DNA of 64,000 bases from JADMJV01 sp964649085 (GTDB taxonomy: Bacteria > Vulcanimicrobiota > Xenobia > Xenobiales > JADMJV01): the NCBI GenBank assembly GCA_964649085.1, contig CAZYPN010000025.1:1-64000 (forward strand), in the 5' to 3' direction. A program made the translations under genes and the position numbers. Numbering within the stretch: the stretch's first letter is position 1; each line of letters begins with the position of its first letter. Positions 8,569 to 17,300 of this stretch are shown one piece after another. The notes below the pieces were generated by a model. That model saw only the letters and a program-made list of their open reading frames with translations, was not told the origin of the DNA and made no database searches.

Positions 8569-8730
8569 ATGAGTGCAAGACCCAGAAGCTCAAAGAAGCA
8601 AGTGCACGAGCGTTCGTTGCTGATTTTGAAAGCAGAAGCCTTCAAGAGGTTTGAACAGACCGTTTCGTCTCCGCCGGAACCCAACGAGAAGCTGAAGAAA
8701 GCTGCACAAGCCAGGCGGCCCTGGGCCTGA
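8569..8730 (+). pseudogene. fragment of a DUF1778/TacA-like antitoxin
   Basis: This short frame of 53 codons has an excellent ribosome binding site (AAGGAGG at 8556-8562, 6 bases before the ATG). Its C-terminal half (LKAEAFKRFEQTV, then SSPPEPNEKLKKA) matches the pattern of the C-terminal tail of TacA-type DUF1778 antitoxins, which neutralises an acetyltransferase toxin. The ribbon-helix-helix DNA-binding N-terminus is missing and no acetyltransferase gene follows. It is probably a truncated remnant; a real small protein remains possible. Confidence 0.45.
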
Positions 8731-9147
8731 CTCAGGCCGGTCACTCGCGCCTGCTGGCCCCGTTGAAGGACGTCGGAACCATCGGTGAGCATCTACGATC
8801 CGGTCGAGCGGAGGGACCCGACAGGGGAAGGTGAGCCGCAGAAAGTCCCACCCCGCACCCTGTTTTTCACCCTTGATCGGCGATTGGGCGGCCACCGACA
8901 GCGCCCCCTATCAGCAAGCCCTGGCCGATGTCGAGAAGCTCAAGCATAGGATGGATGCCTACCTGGAGATGGCCGGGATGTGTCGCCCCGATGGCGCCCA
9001 CACTGCAGTCTCCATCCGGGCCTCCCCCACCTCAACTGCGCGCTGAGTTTCCGCCGCCTGTTCCATTCCGACCCCGCGGAGGCGGAGGTCATCTACAAGG
9101 CGGCTCGTGAGTTGGTGGCCAGCAAATCCTGAGCGGGAAATGGTCGG
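8697..9147. repeat. chimeric repeat: truncated copy of the 10090 gene start joined to the HNH gene end
   Basis: Bases 8697-8996 match 9924-10230, which covers the leader and first codons of the gene at 10090. The ATG there is GCA here. At about 8997-9008 the sequence switches to a copy of the Septu-like HNH 3' end (9009-9147 matches 5374-5512). The result is a dead chimera created by recombination between duplicated segments. Confidence 0.75.
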
Positions 9148-9294
9148 ACTGTTTGATTCCAGACTTCACGGTCTATGAGCCATTCGGAGCGACCATCGCG
9201 GAGGACCTTGAGACACAGCAACTCCCTGGAATCGGTTCCTTAACGATTGGCTCAACCGCAAGACCCTGCTAAGCTGCCCTAAGGAAATACAGGT

Positions 9295-9552
9295 ATGGAG
9301 ATCAAAGTTGGCGCAGGCGGTGAAGTCGCGCTGCCGGTTGAAGTGTGTCGGCGCTATGGGCTCGAGGCAAACAGCCCCATGAGGATCATTGAGACCGAAA
9401 ACGCGATATTGCTGGTGCCCTTGAAAGACATGCCCGCAGATTCCCTCGAGCAAGAGCTGCAACAGTGGCAGCATCTGGCAACGAAAGCCTGGGACCTTTT
9501 CCCCTACGATGAGGATGAAGGGGCTAGAAGCTTGGGGATGTTTCCTGGGTAG
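9295..9552 (+). CDS. AbrB/MazE-family antitoxin
   Basis: This 85-aa protein has the swapped-hairpin AbrB fold motif at the N-terminus (EIKVGAGGEVALPVEVCRRY, then GLEANSPMRII), a short linker and an acidic tail (YDEDEGA) suited to blocking a MazF-type toxin. The following frame is indeed MazF-like and overlaps its 3' end. It is complete, with ATG at 9295. Fragments of the same gene recur at 5519-5560. It probably binds DNA as a dimer and represses its own operon. Confidence 0.8.
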   Translation: MEIKVGAGGEVALPVEVCRRYGLEANSPMRIIETENAILLVPLKDMPADSLEQELQQWQHLATKAWDLFPYDEDEGARSLGMFPG

Positions 9553-9872
9553 ACTTTCCGGGTGGTGCAGGACGCGCACAGGCGGGGCGTCGACCCGCTA
9601 TCGTCTATCAGACCTTGTTACTGCCTGCTGAGCTGCCGACCGTGCTCCTCATCCCGCTTACGACCCAGCTTGCCGCCCTGAGGTACCCTGGAACGGTGCT
9701 GGTCGAGACGGATTCCCGAAACCGGCTCAGCAGAGCCTCCGTAGCGTTGGTGTTTCAGCTCGCGGCTATCGACCGGCGCTACGTTAGCCCACCGACGGGG
9801 GTCCTGGAGCAGTCGGTGATGGACTCGATCGGTCTGGCGCTCGACTCGATAACTGGCCGGAAGCGTTCGTGA
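9528..9872 (+). pseudogene. MazF/PemK-family toxin without a start codon
   Basis: The frame from 9528 reads GDVSWVDFPGGAGRAQAGRR, then PAIVYQT, LIPLTTQL, RYPGTVLVE and LSRASVALVFQLAAIDRR, a full-length MazF-type endoribonuclease. The codon before it is TAG (9525-9527), and no ATG, GTG or TTG occurs before the conserved core. The first possible start is the TTG at 9615, which would remove the first strand and the catalytic Arg region. An original ATG at the TAG position would give the normal MazF start. It is likely an inactivated toxin left beside a live antitoxin. Confidence 0.65.
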
Positions 9873-10089
9873 TAGAATCGCTGCCGCGTCTGCCGCCGAA
9901 GCTCTCGGCATACCCCGGGTGATGAAAGCTGCATAAGCCAGGCGGCCCTGGGCCTGACTCAGGCCGGTCAATCGCGCCTGCTGGCCCTGTTGAAGGACGT
10001 CGGAACCATCGGTAAGCATCTAACATCCGGTCGAGCGGAGGGGCCCGACAGGGGAAGGTGAGGCGAATGCGCGCAGAAAGTCCCACCCC
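9873..10089. other. leader region of the 10090 gene, part of a direct repeat
   Basis: No gene is recognised. Most of it (from 9924) is the second copy of the repeat described at 8697. In both copies a frame reading AALGLTQAGQSRLLAL stays open to the same TGA, so this may be the tail of a lost gene. Confidence 0.35.
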
Positions 10090-10230
10090 ATGCCCTGTTT
10101 TTCACCCTTGATTGGCGAATGGGCGGCCACCGACAGCGCCCCCTATCAGCAAGCCCTGGCCGATATCGAGAAGCTCAAGCATATGATCGACGCCTACCTG
10201 GAGATGGCCGGGATGTGTCGCCCCGATGGC
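9924..10230. repeat. direct repeat, second copy (first copy 8697-8996)
   Basis: This is about 300 bp of near identity to 8697-8996, covering a leader and the first 40 or so codons of the 10090 gene. The copies differ by point changes and one indel of about 8 bp just before the gene start. This copy keeps the ATG and is presumably the original. Confidence 0.75.
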
Positions 10231-11115
10231 ACCCGCGCCGAGCTTCCCGGTGTGCGTCGGGCTGACTATGCCCAACCTTTCGACCTGGGCCTGGTCAAGG
10301 GCCCGCTGATGCACAGCCTGGCCCAGCACTGCCTGTGCGACGGCATCGGCTTCTACCAGCTCTACGAACTGCAGTCGGTGATGGAGGATGACGACCCCTA
10401 TCGAGCCATCGCCCAGACTCTGGCCACGGCCATGCGCGCGGGCTGCGGCGCGAGGCCCTATCGGAAAAAGGACTACCAAGACCTGGACTGCCGCAAGGCC
10501 CCCTTGGACCTGCGCCTCGAGGAACCGGCGCAGGGGCCGCAGGTGCAGTCGTGGACGCGCTCCGACTCGGGGCCGTGGCGCTGGTTGCGGCTGCAACCCG
10601 CGCTGGGGCTACCCACCGACCGTTCTTGCCCCCTGCTAGACAGCCTGATGGGACCCGAGAGCCTGTTGGGACTGAAGTGGTCGCACCTGCTCTTCAGCCT
10701 GATGACCTACCTGAGCCACAAACCCGCAGCCCGGCCTCGCTACGAAGAGACAGTCACGTTGATGACACAGGCTTTGAGCGGTCGCCCGCCGGTGGACCAG
10801 CGGGTGGGTGGCTACTCCTACGCCCCCAAACTGGCCCAAAGCCCCCTGGTGGGCGAGCTGCGGGCCCTGCAGGCCGAGCGCCAGGTCGTGGTGGCCTGCT
10901 CGGGCCACGGCGCGGACACCCGGTTTCAAGCCTATCGCCCGCTCTGCTTGCAGGCCTGTCGATGGCTCTGGAACCTGTGCTCCCCCGAGCTGAGCGCGCC
11001 CTGGACGGGAAACCTGCCCCCCACCCCCTACCCCGCGCCTCTGGTATGGACCCAGCTGGCGGTGGCGCAGCGTTATTCCGCTGAATTCAAATCCACAAAG
11101 AAGAACGAGGGCTGA
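10090..11115 (+). CDS. uncharacterised 341-aa protein
   Basis: The family is not recognised. The N-terminal third is predicted helical (ALADIEKLKHMIDAYLEMAG). The middle is rich in Trp, Leu and Pro, and the C-terminus contains VVVACSGHGADTRFQ, a short stretch reminiscent of a hydrolase turn but without enough context to name one. There is no signal peptide or membrane segment. The first 40 or so codons are duplicated in dead form at 8878-8996. Its 3' end overlaps the convergent ASCH gene by 43 bp. Codon pattern and length support a real gene. Confidence 0.6.
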   Translation: MPCFSPLIGEWAATDSAPYQQALADIEKLKHMIDAYLEMAGMCRPDGTRAELPGVRRADYAQPFDLGLVKGPLMHSLAQHCLCDGIGFYQLYELQSVMEDDDPYRAIAQTLATAMRAGCGARPYRKKDYQDLDCRKAPLDLRLEEPAQGPQVQSWTRSDSGPWRWLRLQPALGLPTDRSCPLLDSLMGPESLLGLKWSHLLFSLMTYLSHKPAARPRYEETVTLMTQALSGRPPVDQRVGGYSYAPKLAQSPLVGELRALQAERQVVVACSGHGADTRFQAYRPLCLQACRWLWNLCSPELSAPWTGNLPPTPYPAPLVWTQLAVAQRYSAEFKSTKKNEG

Positions 11116-11486
11116 GGCTGCCGCTGCGGCTTGGTAAATACCTCAAAGCGGCGCGGATTTTTCAGCACCCAGCCATAGAGATTCGCGTCGGCCGGTATGT
11201 CGAAGCCCGCCGCCGCGCTGTCGGACGGAAGTACGGGCCTGGAACCGACGATTTCCACCACCCCAATCAGCACGCCGCGGGGCAGCTGCTCCAGGTCGAG
11301 GGCGAAGCGACGGGCGGCCTTCAGCTGCTTGGGACCCGCTTCGAGCTTGAGCGAGGCATAGATTTGCACCAGGCCGCGAACCCTGGTTGGGCGGCTGCGC
11401 ACTTCCAGGGTTTTGATGCCGCGCAATATCAGCTCGGCCCAGGGCTGGCGGATGCTCAGGGCTCTGCGGGGTAGTGGGTGGCTCAT
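11073..11486 (-). CDS. ASCH/PUA-fold domain protein
   Basis: This 137-aa protein starts MSHPLPRRALSIRQPWAELI, with the signature ALSIRQPWAxLIxxGxKxxExR of ASCH domains. These are small PUA-like RNA- or nucleotide-binding folds; some remove N4-acetylcytidine. The GIKTLEVRSR and YASLKLEA stretches fit. The ATG at 11486 is preferred over upstream starts because it begins at the motif. It faces the 10090 gene and diverges from the long operon starting at 11680. Its substrate is unknown. Confidence 0.8.
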   Translation of the reverse strand: MSHPLPRRALSIRQPWAELILRGIKTLEVRSRPTRVRGLVQIYASLKLEAGPKQLKAARRFALDLEQLPRGVLIGVVEIVGSRPVLPSDSAAAGFDIPADANLYGWVLKNPRRFEVFTKPQRQPQPSFFFVDLNSAE

Positions 11487-11679
11487 CCGGGCGCCTTCTC
11501 GGGTGGGGTGGTTAGCCCTTGCGGAGGCGGCCGTGGAGAATGCCTCCAACCAATTAGTAAGCCTGTCGTTCAAGGGCGACACATGCGAGAAGTCGCGGGC
11601 TTGAGGGAAAGAGGTCCAACCACCAACGAGTTTTCAAGGGTTAGCTGCAAACGAAACGAAGCTTGTCGGCGACGAAAGA
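11487..11679. promoter_or_regulatory. divergent intergenic region, presumed promoter of the eight-gene operon
   Basis: These 193 bp separate the ASCH gene (minus) from the first gene of the long plus-strand operon. No coding potential is seen. A weak inverted repeat TGTCG/CGACA lies around 11567-11581. No confident -35/-10 pair is recognised, and the 11680 ATG has no strong ribosome binding site. Confidence 0.3.
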
Positions 11680-14307
11680 ATGCAACTCGCCGATCTCCTG
11701 GCTCGCCTGACGAGCGATACCCTGCTACCTGAGGAAATTGATCAGGCATTAGGGCGTGAGCCCGAGCTAGATGGAGCCCAGCGCAGCCAATTGCGAAGCT
11801 ATTCCCTGGCAGCTCTCGCACCCGAGGATTTCTACGGCGTGGCGCTCTATTTTCGTCGATACAGGCCGACTGGCCGGGTAAGCCTGGCTGAGTTGCCTCT
11901 GGCCCAGGCGAGCCGTGAATGGCTGTTGAGCTGGCCCCAACGCGTCAAAGCTGCCGCCCTGGGTACAGCCCTGCTGAACCCATTTTTCGATTCCGCCCGA
12001 GCCTGCCGTAGCAGTGAATGCCTGGCCCTCACCCTGCTCTGGTTTGCCTGCGAGTGGGGCCGGGAGCACGCCGAGGACGGCGAAATTTGGACCTGCGTAG
12101 CCCCGGCCTTCCCGCCCCAGGCTCGGGGGCAACTGTTCGCGGGAGGGCAACCTCGAGCCGCCCTCAAGTCCGCTTTGGAACAGGCGTGTCAGCGGTTCGA
12201 TCTTCGCCATGCTTTTGGCCGTGAGGGAGCCCAGGCTTACTATCAGACGGTCTACCTGCAGTTCGGATTGACGAAGCGGTCGCTGCGCCACCTCGACTCG
12301 TGGTTGGCAGGTGCCATTCCTCCCCGGGCAGTCACAATGTTGCGCCAGGAGAGCCCGGAGTTTGCGGAACTGTGGAACCAGCTGCGTCGGGTTCAGGAAG
12401 GGCGAGCTGAACCCGAGTCGTTGCGCGACCACCCCTTCCTCCCTCGTGGCTGGACGCCCGAGAATAATGCCCGGGGCTGCCCGCTGAAGCTGGTGTGGAC
12501 CAGCCAGGGAGAAGTGGAATGCCAGGTGGACCTCGCTGAGGCTTTCGGCGAGGTGCCTGACGGTCATTATGAACTCACGGACGAAGCCGACCGCTGGGAG
12601 TTGATCAGCGTCGAGCGAGGCGGCTGGACACCTACAACGCTAAGTCTGCCCCCTCGCGCCGCCCATTGGTTATTGCGAAGCCTGGAAGAGCGAGAACTGG
12701 TCTTTACTGCGAGCCTTGAATTGCCTGATGAAGAGCTGTTGCTTTGGGACGAGCACGGCAGGTTGCGAATAACCCACGACCGTCCTCGCAAGGATTGGAG
12801 CGTGAGATTTCGCGGCGATTGGCAACTGCTCTCCACTGCCTCACGCTGGGTGAGACAGGGGGACTGGAACTTTGCACGGCTGCTCGAGGGTCCGCTGCGA
12901 CTGCTGGATTCGGAAGGCTGCGAAGTGGCCTTGGAAACCGCAGAGAACCCTCTAAACTCCTTGCGACTAGAACTTGAACCTCGCAAACTACAATTGCTAC
13001 CCAATCGGCTCTCAGGCGTACTCACGGGTCTTCCCGGCAGTTGTACCTTAAAGTCGGCGACGACTTCCGCTGGCACGGCCCTGTGTCATGAGTTTCTGGA
13101 CGACTTTGAACTGGAACTTCCAGTCGATGCTGGGGTATCACAAGCTCAGTTGTCAGTGCGCGTTCGCGCCAAGGATGTGCAGGCTAAAATCTGGACGCGC
13201 ACGGTGAAAGCTCCGTTGGATCTTGATTGCATCACCTGGAACCCTCGGGGTGAATGGGAACTCTTCCGAGACCTTCGAGGTGCCGATGTGTACTTACTGG
13301 AGCAGGCTCCCTTCCGATTTTTCCTGGCCCAGCCGGAACTCGCCCTGCTGGAAGGCGACCACTTCTTGGGCAGACCGCCTGCCAGAACGGCCCCCTTGCG
13401 AGGTTTGCTGGGCCTGGGCGCGCCGCTGCGGCTGAAGCCTGGGCCTTACAATCAAACAGGCACAGGTCGGGTGTTGGCCCATAGTCTGCAGAACCAGGGC
13501 CTGTGTGAAAGTCTGGAATGGAACGACGGCACTTATCGCCTGCGCTTGCGGCGACCGATTTTCGCCGACCGTGATTTCAGCCTGCTCTGGTGGAACGGTA
13601 ACGGGCCACCTGTAGTCCAAAGCCTGCCGCCAGCCAGTGAACCCCAGAGCGTTCTGGAAGGCAAACTGCCCTTGCAGGGTGCACCGTTGGTGGCCCTGGC
13701 CTACCGCGGCAGACGCCTGGGTTGCTACTGGCGGCACCTACGACTGACAACCCTGGACGGTTTCCCAGGCCGGCGTGAGGCTTTCCGTTTCCTACGCTGG
13801 CTAGAGTTGCCCTGGCTCGAATGGACCTGGGAGATGATTCTGCGAGAGCTACTGCAGGGGTTTGAATCCGAAGCCCTGCTGGCCTGGACTCAAGAGGAGA
13901 CCCAGGTGCTGGGTCACGTTGAGCTGCACCCCAGGCCCGCCGAAGCCATACAGCCCATCGCCCGACGTTTGTTCGCCCAGCTGCAGTGGGAGCCCGAGCA
14001 GGCCTGGCAATTGCTGCAGCGCATCGAGTGGCCCCGCTTGATGCATATTCATCCTCGGCTGCTGTTGCGATTGCTAGAAGTTTCCGGCGCCAACCAGGAA
14101 ATGCGGGTGATCGCCAGGGAATTGCAAAGCGCAGGCGGCCTGCAAGGACTTTGGAACCTGGCAGCGCAGGAAATGCAAGTCGACAGAAAGTGGCTGGAGC
14201 AATGCTGTGAACTCTATTTCGCAGAGGTTAAAGGCGATGATGACGTTTCCCTGGCCCTCTCGTGTTCGGCCTTCCGAGAACTGGTTACGGCTCTCGCCCT
14301 GGAGTGA
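11680..14307 (+). CDS. Druantia DruH-like protein (STY4851-family-like), 875 aa
   Basis: This large protein has no named catalytic motif. The N-terminal region (about 60-220) has a pattern resembling the STY4851/ECs_5259 family (YFRRYRPTGRVSLAELPL, then FGLTKRSLRHLDSWLAG), from which DruH of Druantia type III comes. The middle is beta-rich, with many Trp/Leu/Arg repeats suggesting Ig-like or sandwich folds; the C-terminus is helical. Its stop directly abuts the TTG start of a DruE-like helicase, the exact two-gene order of Druantia III. The assignment rests on pattern recall plus this neighbour. The role (phage DNA recognition or helicase partner) is inferred. Confidence 0.55.
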   Translation: MQLADLLARLTSDTLLPEEIDQALGREPELDGAQRSQLRSYSLAALAPEDFYGVALYFRRYRPTGRVSLAELPLAQASREWLLSWPQRVKAAALGTALLNPFFDSARACRSSECLALTLLWFACEWGREHAEDGEIWTCVAPAFPPQARGQLFAGGQPRAALKSALEQACQRFDLRHAFGREGAQAYYQTVYLQFGLTKRSLRHLDSWLAGAIPPRAVTMLRQESPEFAELWNQLRRVQEGRAEPESLRDHPFLPRGWTPENNARGCPLKLVWTSQGEVECQVDLAEAFGEVPDGHYELTDEADRWELISVERGGWTPTTLSLPPRAAHWLLRSLEERELVFTASLELPDEELLLWDEHGRLRITHDRPRKDWSVRFRGDWQLLSTASRWVRQGDWNFARLLEGPLRLLDSEGCEVALETAENPLNSLRLELEPRKLQLLPNRLSGVLTGLPGSCTLKSATTSAGTALCHEFLDDFELELPVDAGVSQAQLSVRVRAKDVQAKIWTRTVKAPLDLDCITWNPRGEWELFRDLRGADVYLLEQAPFRFFLAQPELALLEGDHFLGRPPARTAPLRGLLGLGAPLRLKPGPYNQTGTGRVLAHSLQNQGLCESLEWNDGTYRLRLRRPIFADRDFSLLWWNGNGPPVVQSLPPASEPQSVLEGKLPLQGAPLVALAYRGRRLGCYWRHLRLTTLDGFPGRREAFRFLRWLELPWLEWTWEMILRELLQGFESEALLAWTQEETQVLGHVELHPRPAEAIQPIARRLFAQLQWEPEQAWQLLQRIEWPRLMHIHPRLLLRLLEVSGANQEMRVIARELQSAGGLQGLWNLAAQEMQVDRKWLEQCCELYFAEVKGDDDVSLALSCSAFRELVTALALE

Positions 14308-17300
14308 TTGTTGGCCAGGCTAAATGCATTGCGTCTGGCCGAGAACCTTCGTCGCCGCGTGGTAGACGCTGCTCTGGCCGACCATTATCTCCGTGACGAC
14401 GAGCTGCGACACATTTGCCGGCGCCACTGGAGCCAGGCCGGTCAGGGTCTGCTTGGCGAGCTGTGGGTAGAAGGCGCGGCTTCTTCATTGAGCAGCCCAT
14501 ACAGCCTGGCCAACCTGGCAGCCGAGGGCCAGTTTTCGCAGGGCCTGCTGGAGCAACTGCAAGGAGAGTTGCCCCCTGAGCGGCGGCTCTACTCCCATCA
14601 AGCCGAGGCCATTCTGGCGGCTCCTCCGGACCACCGGGGCGTGCAGCCGGCACTGTTTATCACGGCCGGAACCGGGGCCGGTAAAACCGAAAGTTTCTTG
14701 CTGCCCATGCTGAATCATCTGTGGACACGGCCTCGCCAGGGGTCTGGCGTGCGCGCTCTGATTCTCTATCCTATGAACGCCCTGGTCAACGACCAGGTGC
14801 ATCGCCTGGAGTCGTGGCTGTCGGGGCAAGACCGCCTGAGCCTGTGTCGATTTACCAGTGAAACGCCGGAAAGTCGACGCGAAGCCCGCCGCAAACAGCT
14901 GGAACTGGGCAGACCTCACCTTCGCCTGACTCGCCGCCAGGCCCGCGGGTGGGAAGACGACCAGGGGCGCGAGCTGGCACCCGAACTGCGTCGCCTACCC
15001 CCGGACATTCTCATTACCAACTACTCCATGCTGGAGTACATGCTGGCCCGCCCGCAGGACCAGTGCTTCTTTGGTGAGGCCTTAGAGGTGGTGGTACTGG
15101 ATGAGGCCCACCTCTACACCGCCACTCTGGCCGCTGAAATTACCCTGCTTCTGCGTCGTTTTCTCGAGCGCTGCGATCGAAGTCCACAGCAGATCTTGCA
15201 GATTGCCACCTCAGCCACTATCGGCAGCGGTGCAAAGGAGTTTGCCGCTCAGCTGTTCAGCCGACACATCGAAGAAGTCGTCCTGATTCAAGGCCAGCGC
15301 GCGCCCCTGGATTTAGCCACTGCAGCTCCACCGGCTGCCGGCGCTCTACCCTGGTTGGGGGAAGAGACTTTTCAAATCAGCGGTCTGGGCCAGGACCGGG
15401 AAGGCGCTGAGTATTTTCTCGAGAGTCTGGCAGATTGTAAGCAACTGGTTCGTTTACTAGAACCTTTCGTGGCTCCTGAGGCCCTGCAGTCCGCCCTGAA
15501 AACCAGTGGCGGATTGGTGTGTCATTTTCTTTATGCCGCACTGCAGAGCGCTCCGGCCTACCATCAACTGGCGCGTCGGCTGCGCGAGCAACCCTTTGCG
15601 CCGGCCAGTCAGCTGGCCTTGCAGGTGCTGGGCCGCCCCGACCTGGGGACGCTAACCGCGCTGCTGTCGCTGCTGGCCACGGCACGTCAAGAACTTCACG
15701 GACTACCTCTGCTGCCCCACCGGCTGCACTTGTTGGTACGTGCTCCTCAAGGCCTGCAGGTATGCCTGAACCCGCAGTGCAACGGGCCCCACGAGAATCG
15801 CTTTTCCCCCTATGGGCCCGTGGTGTCTCCAGGGGGCGAGTTGTGCCCGCACTGCCAGTCCACCACCCTTGAGTTGTTGCGGTGCAGGCAGTGTGGTCAG
15901 GCGGCTCTGGGTGCCGACCTCGACAAAGGCAACCTGCGCCCTGGAAAAAGTCTGGTTTTGGGGCAGCCTTCTCTGAGCGGCGGAGACCTTCACTACAGCC
16001 TGCAGCTGTGTAAGCTGGCGGGCCCGGGCAGCGGGCCTTCTTTTCGGCGGCTCGGTGCCTGTCCGGTATGCGAGGCGGGGTTGGAAGACTTCCATCCCCT
16101 GCAGTCGCAGCCGGGCCTGTATCAGTCGGTCGTTGCCGAGACCGTTTATGCCGAAATTCCACCCCTGGTGGGCCAGCGTCATCCTGAAACCCTACCTGGC
16201 CAGGGAAGACGCCTGCTGGCCTTTAGCGATAGCCGCTCGGGAGCCGCTCGATTGGGGCCCCAATTGCGCATGCAACACGAGACCAAGTTGGTTCGCAGCT
16301 TGTTGGCCCGAGAATTGAACCAGGGGCAGCAGGGTCAGGTCGCGCCGCTGCAAGTGCAGCTGCAGCAAGTCGAGCAGGCCCTGGCAAGCGCTGGCCTACC
16401 AGAGGTAGCCAGGCAGGCCCTGGAGGCCAGCGCCCTCAGCCTGCGCCAGCAGCTTGAGGTGGTTCAAGGGGGCCTGTCGGTGGGCCAGCTGGCCGAGCAA
16501 CTGGCCCGTTACCCCGAGGTGTGCCAGATTTATGAGCCCGTGGCTGCCGAGCAGCATCAGGTTGAGAGCTGGAATGAGCGCAGTCTGGACTTCCATCATC
16601 AACTGGTGGCGGGGCAAGGCCTGACCTCTCGGCTGGCCGAGGAACTGGCCATGCCCTTGCGCGACACCTTTTTCCTGCTCGAGGCATGCGGACTGGCCGA
16701 AGTGGTCTATCCTGGCCTCGTCGGGCTGAAGCCACCGGAAGAGCTGTGGGCGCTGCTGCCGAGGCCCTGCCGCCAGCAGCTTGAACCGAAGTGGCCCGAG
16801 CTGATAGCCGCGCTACTCGACACCCTGCGCCTGGACCGGGCCATTACCCTGGGCGACCCCCTGACCGACCGCGATTTCCGAGCAGGCAAATCTCCCCTGG
16901 GCAACTGGGTGACGTTGGCAGACTTTACCGGTCGAACAGCTCGCCATCGCCGACGTCGTTTCCTGGCGGAAGTCTTGGAGCGGGCTGGAGGCCCGCCCGA
17001 GCAAGCGGAAGAGGTTCTGGCTGCGATCTTTCAACAACTGTTCGCCCTGGGCCAGGTCAGTAGCAGCCTGGGGGGCTACGGCCAGCGCCAGGGGCTGGCC
17101 TGGTTGGAGTCCAACCCTGCATATCGCGGCGGAGACGAGCCCGAAAAGGCGCTACGCATTCGCTTCGCCGGGTTGCAGGTGCGTCAGCCGGTGCAGCTCT
17201 ATCTTTGCAGTCGCACCGGGCGGGTCTATCCCCGTGGCCCGCTGGGGTGCGCCCCTGCCCAGGGCTGCGTCGGTACGCTGGTGCCCGTGAACCCCGAACA

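Noticed and set aside
10090..11115. Serine hydrolase for the 341-aa protein because of its CSGHGAD stretch
   Set aside because: The stretch is not a GxSxG nucleophile and no accompanying catalytic residues are visible.
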